From positions 132,907-196,906 of the forward strand of contig QANZ01027232.1 in the NCBI GenBank assembly GCA_003254925.1: a stretch of DNA of 64,000 bases, written 5' to 3'. Position 1 is the stretch's first letter, and each line of letters begins with the position of its first letter. The notes beneath the pieces were generated by a model. The model made no database searches. It saw only the letters and a program-made list of their open reading frames with translations, and was not told where the DNA came from. The DNA is from Chamaecrista fasciculata. Taxonomy: Eukaryota > Streptophyta > Magnoliopsida > Fabales > Fabaceae. Below are positions 19,611 to 32,330 of this stretch, piece by piece. Both the position numbers and the translations under genes were made by a program.

Positions 19611-21783
19611 TGCATAAATATTTGAAATTTTTTATTTTATTTAATATGATTATTTTAAAAATGTTATATTTTGTATATATTTCTATTTAAATATTGTTAT
19701 TTATGTATTATTCTCTCATTATTGTTTTCATTAAATAATAAAATTAATTTTTAAAATAAAAAAAAATTATATAAATTTTAATTTATTATACAATCAAATA
19801 ATTATATAATAAATAAAAGCTGGTCTTTCATCATATTATTATTTTATAAAATTAAATAAAAATACAAATATATTCAAGTTTCATAATATTTTTATTTATC
19901 TTTCATCATATTATTATTATTTTATAAAATTTTAATCTTTTAAAATATTTTATTATAAATAAAGTGTTAGCTTACGAGCCAGTTTGTTTATTCAACGGGT
20001 TAACATGAGTGGGTTTAAGCATATAAAAGTGAGTCTGTTTATAAATGGGCTGGTCAGCTCTAACCCGTTTAAATAAAGACCCGTAACAAGTTTGGGCAGA
20101 CATGAGCGTGCTAGCCCATTTTGATAGTGTTATCTATCACAAATATCTAAACTACTCGCTTAAGTTTGTGGCAACACTTGTGCTTAAGTTTGTGGCAACA
20201 CTTGCATATATGTCACCAAATTAAGTTTTATTAGTTGTTTCTTTCACTTTATATACATCAACATTAACAATTGTTGCGAGAAGAAATATTAGTAATAGAT
20301 GAGCGGCTAAGAAAAATTACGTTACTAAAAGAAACATATATACCCGCATCTTTTATTTGTATGTGAGTAAAATGAATGCGGATTAATTAAAAATGTGAAA
20401 GACAACTAGTTTGTGAGTTTTGTAGTGTGCAATAAACGAAAAAAGAAAACCCATATAATATTCACTAAATTTTAGTTGAATAATATCCAAAAATATGTAA
20501 TTAATAGTCAAATAGATTCAAACCATAAAACAAAGAATGAAACAAAAAAATACAAAGAATCTCGCTTTGTCTCCTCCTTGATCATACTACGCTATAGCCT
20601 CCTCCTCCTCCTCGATCGGGTTCATCATTCGTTTATATATGGTATTAGTCTTAGTTATTTCTTTGAAGCAAAAAAAGACCTTTACAAACACTTCCCTTTG
20701 GAAAGGTTGTCAACTCTCCAAAAACGCCAAAAGAATGAAATAACCAAATTAAAGAAGGTAGAAAAGGATGAAGAAGTCCTATTACGCCGAAGGGCAATTT
20801 TCCCCGCTAATGCTTCGATAATTCTTCAGCGGAATAAAATGATTTCTTGCATTTTCCTCATACAAAAGGTGTTTACCTGTCTACCACAACAGGTGGGCAA
20901 TTAAGTTGCTGGTGCTCCATTAAATCTACAATTGAATGGATCGAATTTAAACACTCATCACAAATGAAAACTATGTCCCTGTGGACGATGTTAGGGGGTG
21001 AATCATGGCTTCTTGTCATAGGTCGTGACACTTTTCACCCGTTAGGTAGGTAATTTTGCACTCAATTAATGCAACAAAACGGTTTTTTATTCGCTAGATG
21101 CCCTAAATTTGAATTTTCCTATTATATCAATTGTGCCAAAACAAATCAAATTATCAAAAGATTATTGTTCTAAAATTAATCTCTAGATATTGTTGTATAT
21201 AAGTCCATAGGACCCCCTAAATACTTTAAGAAACTAAAGAAACGTGCTTACTTGGGTGGTTGCCATTACTAAGTATTGCATATATGTTGAGATATTTTAT
21301 TTATTTATTTGAGATATTTTATTTGTATGTGAGAAACATGTTATAATGGGTATATTTTATATTTTCAAGATTTCATAAAAGATAGATGTTAAGTTTTTTT
21401 TGAACAATAAGGTTGTTAAGTTGAAAGAACAAGTTAATAAATAAATTCTAATTAAATCTTAATTAATGTTTTTGATAAATAAACTAAATTAATCAGAGAA
21501 AATTAATTATTTAGTTCCTATACTTTACTCAAAATTTTAGTTTAGTGCCTATATATATTTTCAAATCAATCTCTATTATTTTGCAAGTCTTTAAACCTTG
21601 ATCATTAATATTTAATTATATAATAAAATAATCTTTTAAAAGCTATTATATATAAAACAAATACATACAATTTATTTTTGGGAGGGATGGCCCTAAAGGC
21701 CCACATGAAACAAAAAGAAAAGATACGGCCCAAAGGTCCAAACAAGAAATCCTAGAGGGATATTTATAGTTTTATACAATATT
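19611..21783. other. AT-rich intergenic DNA with an unrecognised frame
   Basis: 19600-19970 is extremely AT-rich. At 19975-20120, 'acgggttaacatgagtgggtt' resembles hAT debris. A frame at 20476-20904 (142 codons) is slightly less AT-rich than its surroundings, but has no family motif I recognise and no clear promoter. I do not call it a gene. Confidence 0.3.
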
Positions 21784-22330
21784 GGCCAAAGTCCTATTTT
21801 GGTCCCTCAGTTATGCTCAGTGTTCCAAATTGGTCCTCCAGTTATTTTTTGTTCCATATTGGTCCCCCAGTTATGCAAAAATTGATAAAGTTGGTCCCTC
21901 TAACCGTTTTCATCCATTTTTCCGTTAAAATAAAAGACAAAATTGATTTTTAACTCCTAAAAGTTTAAATTTTTTACATCAATGACCTTTTTCTCTATAA
22001 CAGAATCAAAATGTAAGAAAGAAGAAATAATGGGGGGTTTTAGTTTATTTTGACAACTTCTCTCTCTCTCCAGTTGTGCGAATATACCAGATGAGCCCAT
22101 GGACGCCGTCGTCGCCGTCGTGCGCGGCGTGCTCTGTTCCTTGATGCATCGCCGTACGCCGTCATCGTCGGAGGTAGGGGAGAGGAATCTGGCGTAGAAG
22201 TCGTACCAGAAAACGAGGAGGAAAGTGGCGGCGAGACGACGATGAGAAAGAGGACGAGGTTGTCGTCGTCTTGTAAGGAGAGAGAGAGAGAGAGAGAGAG
22301 AGNCTGGGGGACCAAAACAGGACTTTGGCC
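21784..22330. mobile_element. Mutator-like element with captured-looking GC-rich DNA, 547 bp
   Basis: Short terminal repeats GGCCAAAGTCCTATTTTGG and the complement of GGCCAAAGTCCTGTTTTGG are flanked by a perfect 9-bp duplication, TACAATATT (21775-21783, 22331-22339). The right half (22080-22260) is GC-rich, unlike everything nearby, and a minus frame gives an Arg-rich peptide. A (GA)n run ends in an N at 22303. Confidence 0.8.
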
Positions 22331-22852
22331 TACAATATTTATTAATTATATAGTAATATCAATACTAGTAGAACTAATATTGAAGTTTTAAGAATTTAAT
22401 AGTAGACTTTCATATTATTAGTGACTTTCAATTAATATAATAACATCAATGGAAGACTTTGAAATGAAATGAAGAAGTGTATAATTTGTAAATATTAAAA
22501 TTGAAAAAACCTTGATTTTGAAAAGAACTTGTCTTTGGCTGCTTCCTCAGGAACGTAATAAGTAATAACTATGATCATGAAACACTGTTTTGTATGTTGA
22601 TCTAATAAGTAATATCTATGGTATTGTACCAGGTTCCACATTGTTTAATGATATGGAGTGAGCCTCCCTTGCATCACGACAATATCTACATACCTGCTCC
22701 ATATATATTATACTCAATGGTAATAATCCTGAATTCCCCTTGCCATCGCACTCTAACACTCTGTTTTTTCATATATATATATTGACTTGTTTGTTTGAGC
22801 CTTGAGGCAGATTCATTTGACCATCTTCATTTCCGCCGTCTATCGATCAGTC
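22331..22852 (+). promoter_or_regulatory. Upstream region of the dioxygenase gene
   Basis: AT-rich, with a TATATATA tract at about 22773-22784, some 70 bases before the ATG. The block 22660-22760 is conserved in the pseudogene copy at 17701-17790, marking the extent of the duplication. Confidence 0.45.
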
Positions 22853-24237
22853 ATGGCTTCCGCCGTCGCAGCTTCCATCTCTTCATCGGAATCCTTCAAT
22901 CTTCACGCCTCCGACATCGGAAGCATCAAAGCTTTTGCTGAATCCAATGGAATCGCTCCCATCCCTTCTTCCTACTATTCCATCACCGAGCCCCGAAACG
23001 ACGTCGCACACCACCTCACCGCTTCTATTCCCGTCATCGATTTCTCTCTTCTCACTTCCCACAACCCTCGCCTCCATGCCCACGCCGTCCAACAACTCGG
23101 CGAGGCCTGTGCCGATTGGGGCTTCTTCATGGTATAAACTTAAAATAAAAACTCAAACTTTCAAATCACCCCCCATCGATTCTGTTATTTCTGTTATATG
23201 TTTTGTTTTTTTTGCGATGGAAGGTCACGAATCATGGAATTCCCGAGAGTTTGATGGAGCAAGTGATGAACAAGTGTCGAGAATTCCATGAATTGGCGGC
23301 AGAGGAAAAGAAGGAGTTCGCAGATAAGGGTCCCTTCGAGCCCATCAGATACGGCACCAGCTTCGTTCCTAAAGCAGAGAAGATTCATTACTGGAGAGAC
23401 TATCTCAAGGTCATCACTCACCCCCAATTCACCTTCCCACTCAAACCCCTTGGCTTCAAGTACGTTACTTCATTCAAACTTGATATATGCACTCTGTTTC
23501 TTTCAGAGCAGAGTATGTATTATTGATCGATCAACTGATTATGTAACAGGGAGGTAGCATATGAGTATAGCAAGAAGATTAGGGAGGTGACTTGGAATCT
23601 TTTAGAAGGGATATCGGAGAGTTTAGGATTAGAAGCGAAGACCATAGTGGAAAGTAGTGGTTTTGATTCAGGATTACAAGTATTTGGAGTGAATCTTTAC
23701 CCACCGTGCCCTGAACCAGAACTAGCTCTGGGAATGCCTCCCCATTCGGATCATGGGCTATTGACTCTGATCATACAAAACGGGATCGGAGGGCTTCAGG
23801 TCAATCACTCTGGAAAATGGGTCAACGTGGATCCTCTTCCTAACTGCCTCATCGTCAATACAGGAGATCAACTTGAGGTCATTTAATTTCCACGCTCTTC
23901 TTTTACTCAAGTTACTATTTAATAGCTAGTGATGAGATGAAGTAGTAATTAATTAAAACCCTGTTTCATGCGTTTTGTTATAACTTGGAAGGCTATAAGC
24001 AATGGGAGGTACAAGGGGAACGTGCACCGAGTGGTAGTCAACAACAGAGAGACGAGGATGAGTGTGGTGGTGTTGAATGGACCACAGCTTGATAAGGAGA
24101 TAGGACCTGCACGGCAGTTTCTAGAGAAGGAAGAGGCCATGTTCAAAACCATCACCTACAGGGACTACTTCAGAGTTCAGCAGCAGACAAGCCTTTTTCG
24201 TAAAACTGCCTTGGATCACATTAGGGTCATTCCCTAA
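22853..24237 (+). CDS. 2-oxoglutarate/Fe(II)-dependent dioxygenase (DOXC class)
   Basis: Four exons, 22853-23131, 23224-23459, 23550-23877 and 23992-24237, give 362 residues, standard for the class. All introns are GT-AG. The N-terminal DIOX_N part holds IPVIDFSLL (about 59-67) and ADWGFFMVTNHGIP. The jelly-roll core has the facial triad H237-x-D239 (PPHSDHG) and H293 (GNVHRV), and the 2-oxoglutarate clamp R303-x-S305. NLYPPCP precedes the triad. Such soluble enzymes use O2 and 2-oxoglutarate to hydroxylate small molecules in specialised metabolism or hormone turnover. The sequence most resembles proteins usually named '2-oxoglutarate-dependent dioxygenase 19-like' or DMR6-like. Substrate is unknown. 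A broken tandem copy lies 4 kb upstream. Confidence 0.93.
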
Positions 24238-24450
24238 TTTTATTCCATTCTTAATCTTATATATATGTGTGTGTATCTCTACCCAATCTCAAGCTACCAA
24301 ACCACTGTATATGTGTGTGTCTACTGTCTAGTGTACATATCTCTGTGGATTTCAGAGTGGTTATGAAGCTAGCATATTTTGTATAATGTTTATAGTTCAT
24401 CATAGGTTGAACCCCCTCATTTTTAGGATTATGCAGGATTAGCTAGCTAC

Positions 24451-24934
24451 ATATGCGTGCACTTCTTTATACTCCCAGGCATGTTAATAAGTGAAAAATC
24501 CAACCACATGCAATCAACTCCTACAACTACAAGATACAACTCAAGTACCTAGTGGAATCTGTTAGGATTTAGAATAAATTAAGATTATTAATATTAGTGA
24601 AGTAAATAAAAAATCAGAATTTGAAAAAGAGTTGTTGAGCTTTTTTTTTATCCTGAGTTTGACTTAGTATTAGGGATTAGTTTGTTTAAATTATTTATTT
24701 TTATTGAGTTTGTTAAGTAGATATTAGCTTTGTGAAGAAATTTTTCTTTTTCGGTTGGTATTGTAAGTCAATTTATAGGCCCCTCTTTTATTTGAATTAA
24801 TTAAGCAAAGTTTGAGAGCTTCTTTATTTGATATGCCTGCGTGCACTTCTTTATCATGTTAATAAGTGAAAAATCCAACCACATGCAATCAACTCCTACA
24901 ACTACAAGATACAACTCAAGTACCTAGTGGAATC
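24451..24934. repeat. Direct repeat of about 105 bp flanking 270 bp
   Basis: 24451-24559 and 24831-24934 are nearly identical ('gtgcacttctttat' through 'acctagtggaatc'). The first copy has 9 extra bases. The DNA between starts TGTTAGGATTTAG and shows no terminal repeats. Confidence 0.8.
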
Positions 24935-26652
24935 AAGATGTATGATCATGGGTTTGAGAGTGATCAGCAGAAGCCCAATTTTGGCCGAAAAGCAGAGGCC
25001 CAATTTAATCATGAGTATCATAGATATATGCATCCAAAGTCCAAACAGTCCAATTGTTGTACCAAAAGAACAAAATTGTCCAAGTCGATCCTAAGCGTGA
25101 CATATATATATTGACTTTAGGAATGAACTTATAATACGATAAATAATGAAACTGACATAACTAATCCTACCGACATTGTACATATATTCAACGATAATTT
25201 TAAGTGGCTATAATAGTACGTACTAACAAATTGGGTGCCACATCTCAATCCTGAGACTTCATTTAAATCTCTCTCTTACACACACACAGACGAGCTAGGC
25301 TAAATAAAAAGAGAATTTGTCCTGGAGTCTTTGAAATGGGGATACAAAGCGGTGACCACTAGCATCGTAGTGTTTGGGCTATTATATTAGAACAGTCAAC
25401 AGTGCATATATATGGTGTGAGTTGAATTGGAAGATAGTGATTTCGGCAAAAAGTTCGATTTCATAGCCAATCATAGTGTGCCTTCTTCCCTCGTCTTATT
25501 TCTTTCAACAATACAACGTGGTCCTAATAATTCTACTCTCTCCATCAATATAATTAATATTCACCACTATAATACATAATTTGGTCATCACAACCATCTA
25601 AACTACTCGCTTATTGCACACCACAAAACACACAAACTCGCTTAACATTTTTAATCATCTTTGTATATATTAGCTAGTTACTTTTTCAAACAGACCGCTA
25701 AAAGGATTAATTAACACACTAAAAGTCTAAAGCTGAAACCCGTATAGTAGGATCATGATGATGACACTCATGAACTAATTGTGATTTGTGGTATATCTAA
25801 CAAAAACTAACGTATGTAGTAGGGGTTAATTGGAGATTTTTAAGTGGAAGTTGTTTTCATGACTTGTGTTGCACCCTGCTCATCGAATCACCTTCCAAAC
25901 TGTTTGATTATATTTATGTATGCATGTGCCACTTTAGATGATGAATTGATGATAAGCTTAGCTACCTACCAGTGTTGTTTTTCCTTTTTCTCTTTTCACT
26001 TTTCCCTTTTATACGTTAGTTTTTGGAAGTTTCTTTGAGACATATATAACTCATAAGGATCCACTTGATAGTTACCAACCAGTTTAACATAATCCATATC
26101 TAAATTTCAACAAACACACTCCACTTACTTAAAGACTATTTAGCAGCCTTTTTGAAAGTTGTTTCATCTTTTCTTCGTTAATTTCTTTTTAGTAATTAAG
26201 TGCAAGAGATAATAATGTTTCAACACACACACGAACTATGATTGAATAAGTTTAAATTATCCAGCCATTGATTCAACTGAGTTAAATTATTTTTAAAAAT
26301 TTATTTAAATTTTTCAAATTATAAAAATTTTTTACATATATGAGTTTATTTCTCATCTAATTTAAAAAAAAAAATCGCCCAACTACCATGCAAATACAAT
26401 TATTTTGTTATTGATTTTATTTCTCATCTAATTTTATTTTATTTTTTTGTTCTTTTTAACGTGAATAATATATAATGTTGCAGAGAGCTAGGAAATTAAA
26501 GAGATAAAGAAGAACAAAAAACTTTTAACTCCTAAAATTCTATATTTTCGTACCAAAGTATAGATGGATAAATGGTGACCTTGAAATGCGTAAAGATGAT
26601 TTTCTTGGAAATGCATGTCTTGAGGTTGAGAGATAACGAAAGGGCATGATCA
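24935..26652. other. Intergenic DNA, no gene seen
   Basis: Small frames at 24866-25114 and 25844-26038 have no recognisable features. No tRNA or conserved exon noticed. Confidence 0.4.
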
Positions 26653-26660
26653 GTCAACAC

Positions 26661-27551
26661 TAGGGGTGGTAAATGGTTGGGTTGGATTGATTTTGGGTTG
26701 GGTTGTAAATGGTTGGGTTATAAATGAGTCATTGACCCATTTATGACCCATTTATATTTTCTAAATGGGTCATGGGTGGGTCATGACCCATAAAATTAAG
26801 GGTTGACCCAACCCAACCATAAACTCATCTTAAAATATTTATATTATTTAATTTATAAACTAATTAATTAGAATAATTTTTAAATTATTTAAATTTAAGA
26901 CTAAATAGTATTTTTATTCAGATTTTGGACTGATTGACAGTTTCCACCTTTTTCATATTTTCAAAAATTACATTTTGACACCAGTTTTTTTTAAAAAAAT
27001 TCATTTTAGTCCTCAAATATCATGATCTAGGGACTTTTTTGTAAATTTTGAAAATATTTAGGGGCATAATGTAATTTTTGCAAAAATTTGCAAAATTCAT
27101 CTTCCTTCCACTTAACTCACAGTTTGGTGGGACTAAAATGCATTTTTTTTTTAAAATTAGGACTAATCTGTAATTTTATCCTTTTTCCAATATTTTTCAA
27201 AATTACAATTTTGGTCCAAAATTTTTTTTATAATTTTCATTTTAGTCCTCAAATATTATGGTTTAGGGACGTTTTTGTAAATTTTGAAATTTTTTGGGAG
27301 GCATTTTGTAATTTTTGCAAAAATTTATAAAATTGCATATTTACCCCTTTCATGAAACTATATAGATTTGATACAAATTTGGGTTGGGTTGGGTAACCCA
27401 TGGGTTTTACCCAACCCAACCAAAATTTTAATGGGTCAATTTTGAACCCAACCCATCTTAACCCATTATCTAAATGGGTTGGGTTTGGGTTGGTTAATTT
27501 GTTGTTGGGTTGGTTGGGTTGGTGGGTAATGGGTTGAGATTGCCACCCCTG
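26661..27551. mobile_element. Non-autonomous hAT element, 891 bp
   Basis: The left end TAGGGGTGGTAA and the right end (complement CAGGGGTGGCAA) are flanked by a perfect 8-bp duplication, GTCAACAC (26653-26660, 27552-27559), the size typical of hAT. Both subterminal regions are packed with GGGTT repeats of opposite sense. The middle holds two copies of a unit of about 235 bp (from about 26945 and about 27178). No transposase. Confidence 0.88.
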
Positions 27552-27559
27552 GTCAACAC

Positions 27560-30039
27560 ATAAAAGTAATTAACATACGCTAGTTAGCTAGGAGGGTAAA
27601 TGGTGACAAAAGAGAGAATGCAATAATATAATCAGTGCATCCAGATAATACTGGAAATAAGACATTAATGGATTGACTGTGATTGAGAGTGGAGCCTTCT
27701 TCAATTTGTCCAAAATTTTGTGAGTTTTTTCTTGTCATTCATTAATTAATTACTTGCGTGGTTCAGGAATCATATCTTTAGTATATTGTTCGTCATTCAT
27801 TCACAATACTAGCAAACATGAAACAACCTCACCCCCACTTCATCTGCCATAATCACACTGTCTCTGCTTTGAAATGATCTTGAATTAGTTTTAATTAAAA
27901 GAGAAATAATGAATTGACGCCTTGCTATACCACAGCTAATACTGCCAAGGTAAACCACGCAGTGACGCAAAGTTTATTAATTATCATGTGTCCATTTCTT
28001 GTGAATCCTTTTTGTTTTTGCATTATATTGATCATGACCAATTGATTTGTCATATCAAAAAATAAATTGATTACGAGCTACGAGGTATTGAAAGTTGAAA
28101 TATGGCAATATAATCAAAAGAAGAAAAATTAGTGCGGTGGCGATATTCCACTTTCTATTTATATAAATTCTGTGAATTGAGAAAAAAAAAAACTTTTTAA
28201 AAGATTAAATTGAAAAAATACTAATATATTAGGGGTCAAAAAAGAATTTTAATATTTTAATTAAATCATACAGTTCTTTAACGGTGCACCGGTCTGAGCG
28301 ATTTTTGTCAAATTATTTTTGTTCAATTCGATTTAACTGCTAAAATGATTTTTAAGGTGGAACTAACTTGTTCTTTAATTTTATTTTTCAGAAACTCATT
28401 CTTTAGTTTAGTTAGCTGTCGTGATCTTATTCTTTCAACATTTATGTATATAGATATCTTTCTTAATAAAGATTCAAACATCAATGCATCCTGTTGTAAA
28501 AAATTTATACTTTTAATTCACTAAACTGAACTTCTAGGTAAATTAATTTAAAGCAGATTTCCATTACTATGACGTGGGTAAAAAAATGTTAAATTTTTTA
28601 ACATATCATATTAATTAAAGAGACATTGAATTATCAATATCCAAAACTAGTATCACAGTCTCTGATCACATGATGCCATCGTTTTCAATTGAAACACATA
28701 CACAACGGTCATAATCAATGTGTGTATAGTGTAGTGGCTACCACAGTGGGAAAATTAACATAAAAACAGAAGGTTAGGACCCCATTCACGAAATTATTGG
28801 GTTTTGATCAATGTTTGAGTGACCAATCAGGAAATTATCGATGTGGATATTGTAATAAACATTTCGTTATCTATAAATTATGCAACAAATCATGTGAGTT
28901 TAGCTAATTAGGAATAGTCCCTTTGTCCCCCACCGCCAAGGAAGTCGCCATGTGATTACACATTCGTTTGCTTCTTCATCATCATATCATCATATATACA
29001 CACACGTATACATCACTTTTCATCTTTTTCGTTAATGGACCTCCCAAAATTAATTAGTTTGGATTATAATTGGTTAGGAGAAAGCATGAATAATTAAACA
29101 GTTACATCTATACAAAAAGGAACTTGATTAATTAATGATGTAGTCGTTGCTGCTGGAATTTGGCAACTTGTCCTCTATCACAAGTTCACAACTGTCCCAA
29201 TTAGCCCTAAGCATCACAAATATTATAACCGAAAGTGTTACTAATTAAATAAGTATATATTTGTGGATTTTATTTTTTGGATTTAAGTCCGGATAAAAAT
29301 TAAGTCAAAATTTGGAGATGAGTAATTAAGGAGCACCTAAATCTATATTATACTTGAAAAAAATATAAAATAAATATAATATATTTAAAAATTTTGATAA
29401 TATCTTGATTTTTTTTTTCAAGTTAGGAGGTTTAATTATCTCGATACCTACAAGTCTCGAAATAGAAAAAAAAAATGAAAATCCAAAAAAATAAGAATGG
29501 AAAACATATGCTATTCATTTCTTATCATCATCGTCCCTTGTGTGCCTTGTGCCTAATCACTTTATAATAACATGATACTGGCGCCGAAATGAGAAATATT
29601 TGAATAAGGTTAGGTCTTTATATATTTTTTATAATAGGATAAAATATATTAAATAAAAGTCAAACAGCACTTACAAATGATCAGAGACTTTAAAATTAAT
29701 AAATAAGAAAAATACATCATAAATATTATTGAACTAGAGGTTGAATTGGGCTCATAAAACGTTCCTATAAGGAACACTGATCCTATAAGGATGATATCCT
29801 GAGGACGAAAAAAATCACTAAAAGTGTTGCCAACAAGAAATTTACTATTATACATACTGTTTATAAGTAAGGAAATCAACTTCACGATCAAAAAGATATA
29901 AGCGTCGAGAGCGAGATCTGAATATTCGGAGAAGCTAAAAACTGAAAACTGAACACAACAAAGGAAAAATGAAAGAAACACCATCAATCAAAAAGGATAA
30001 ATCAGATCTGGAAAACAACCACCAAAAGGGGGACTAAAC
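27560..30039. other. AT-rich intergenic stretch
   Basis: No coding region recognised. A minus frame at 29649-29987 (112 codons) is hydrophobic low-complexity sequence without a family match. Confidence 0.35.
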
Positions 30040-30047
30040 CCAGATAT

Positions 30048-30504
30048 TAGGGATGGCAACGGATAGGATATCCGAAAATTTTTCACTATCCGTATCCGTA
30101 TCCGTTCATTCTTTTCAATATCCGTATCCTATCCTATCCGATATCCGGTATCCGACGGATATCCTAAATATCCAAAATATCCGAAAATAATGGATATAGG
30201 ATAGGATATCCTAATTAAAAAATCGGATATATCCAATATCCGATACCCAATATCCGTTAATTAAAATAAATTAATTAAAAATATAATAAAAAATGTATAA
30301 AATATAATAAAATATTTATATTATAGGGTATCGGATACCGGATACCCTAACTATCCGTTCATTTCGGACGGATATCGGATAGTTGGTTTTTTATTTTTCA
30401 ATACCCGTACCCTATCCGATATCCGGTATCCGACGGATACCGGATATTTTTTACGGATGGATTCGGACGGATATCCTAAATGCAGATCCAAATTGCCATC
30501 CCTA
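30048..30504. mobile_element. hAT-type MITE, 457 bp
   Basis: Perfect 12-bp terminal inverted repeats TAGGGATGGCAA are flanked by a perfect 8-bp duplication, CCAGATAT (30040-30047, 30505-30512). The interior is built from many copies of GGATATCC / TATCCG motifs in both orientations. Confidence 0.9.
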
Positions 30505-31062
30505 CCAGATATGAAATTATTTAAGAATGAGAAAAAGAAAGATGAGCAAACAAAAATGATATGCCAAAAATAAACTTCAAATCTACAACTAAAAATAGAA
30601 AAAAAAGACAACAGTCCCAAGTGGTAAATGATGAGTGAAGAAATAAGGTTAGGTCTATTATGCAACTTATTGTATTATGCAATTAGTTAAGTGGTTTTAT
30701 TTTTTATTAAAACATATTGTTGATTGGTTCAAGAAATTATTTTTTTAATTATTAAATTACTTAAACAATATAAATTATACCACCTCACTGATACAATAAA
30801 TTACATTATAAATTTATCTTTAAATAAATATAAATTAGTTTGAAGTTAAAAGTATATCCATATGACGAATTTATGCGTTGAAATCGTTTTAAAAAATAGA
30901 AGTACGTGTGCGTTGCTGATATGACAACTATTGACAAGTGATCCAACAACTTAACTCCAGAATTTGATGTTAGTTCAATACGCACTGTTCCTTCAAGTAA
31001 TCATAAAATCCATAATATATATATACGAGACTAATTGATTTATGCTTTTTGTTTAACCTCAG

Positions 31063-31174
31063 AGAATGGTGGGACACAGGGGCTCAATATTGGACTACCA
31101 CATGGAAATCCATTAAAGTCCTTCATAAATGCTTCCTTCGAGACAATAACAAATTATGATCCGAAAAAATTGAG
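31063..31174 (+). other. Exon-like orphan block, unrecognised
   Basis: An acceptor-like TTTGTTTAACCTCAG precedes an open stretch of 37 codons (including GLNIGLPHGNPLKSF and TNYDPKKL) that ends at GAG|GTAAGG, a strong donor. It looks like real coding sequence but I do not recognise it. The fold-back MITE starts exactly here. Beyond the MITE, 31372-31434 opens a frame with HYDNIFDPSGARLLWNSV before a stop, which could be the rest of the same exon. Confidence 0.35.
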
Positions 31175-31371
31175 GTAAGGTTCTTTATATCTTTGCTATA
31201 AGGTTCTTCCAATTAAAAGTTTAATTTACATTCTCTCTCTTCTATGATTGGTCATGTAAAAAGGTGTGTTTAATATTCTTTCTCTAACATGATTGGTTAT
31301 GCATCATATTTTTGTCACGTGTCAAATGTTTATTGGAAAACCTTATAGCAAAGATATAAGGAACCTTATCT
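31175..31371. mobile_element. Fold-back MITE, about 197 bp
   Basis: The left arm GGTTCTTTATATCTTTGC and its complement at the right (GCAAAGATATAAGGAACC) form near-perfect inverted repeats of more than 25 bp. Exact ends and target duplication are uncertain. Confidence 0.7.
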
Positions 31372-31589
31372 AAGTCTTTTCCATTATGATAATATATTCG
31401 ATCCATCGGGAGCAAGGTTATTATGGAACTCTGTTTGATTAAAAGTTTCATATATATATAATTATTTTTTAATATTCATGTGAAATAAATTTTTTTTACT
31501 ATTTTATTATATATATATTCTCTCTCTTTAATAACATGTAAATTGAAGTTTCGGGTCATCAAAATCAGAACATGTCTATAAGTTCTATG

Positions 31590-32330
31590 TGTTAGGAATT
31601 TTTTTTGGAGAGAAGAAACATGGAAGCTTTCATAAACTTTTTTTTCTTTTCTTTTTTCTCATGAACTTTTCTTGATTCATAACTCCATAATGATAGGTAC
31701 AAATCATATTCCTTTTATAGAGGAAATACACATAATTAAATAAAAGATAAATAAAATAAAGTAACTACTTATCCCTAAAATCATGTACCCACTAGTTACC
31801 TAAAATCATGTACCCACTAGTTAACTTGACTAATTCAAAAACAAACTAAATCTCTAAAATTCAAATCTGATGCAACAGATTTATGTTTCCAATAACAATA
31901 TTATTTTATTATTATTATTAATTCCCAACAATTCCTCCCTTAAACTGAAATTTCTTCACAAGAAAATTCAGTTTAATTCATAAATCTTCAAGTTTTTCCT
32001 GGATCATTTGTTTGTAGCTTCAATGATGCACTTTGTCATCATTAACCTATTTGGAGCACCATCTCTCCAAAAACATCAAATTTTGTAAGCTTCTCACAGA
32101 AGATCCACTTCTTCTACTCTCCCTTCTTGTGCACTGTTCACTTCTTCTCTTCCTTCTTGTGCAACATTCTTATCTCATATTCTTCGAGCCGATTCTTTAA
32201 CCAAGCTCTTGCAATTCTAGTTAACTTGACTAATTCAAAAACAAACTAAATCTCTAAAATTCAAATCTGATGCAACAGATTTATGCTTCCAATAACAATA
32301 TTATTTTATTATTATTATTAATTCCCAACA
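31590..32330 (-). mobile_element. LTR retrotransposon reduced by internal deletion
   Basis: The intact LTR 31590-31930 starts and ends TGTTAGGAATT...CCCAACA (minus: TGTTGGG...CCTAACA). A purine tract AAGGGAGGAAT abuts it inside, marking it as the 3' LTR. The other LTR is only its last 114 bp (32217-32330). A perfect 5-bp duplication, CTATG (31585-31589, 32331-32335), flanks the whole, so the loss of the rest of the LTR and the interior followed insertion. No coding sequence remains. Confidence 0.8.

Noticed and set aside
20476..20904. 142-codon frame considered as a gene or organelle insertion
   Set aside because: No recognisable motif, and I could not match it to any plastid or mitochondrial gene.
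22802..22852. Longer N-terminus for the dioxygenase
   Set aside because: Would need a TTG start; the ATG at 22853 fits family length.
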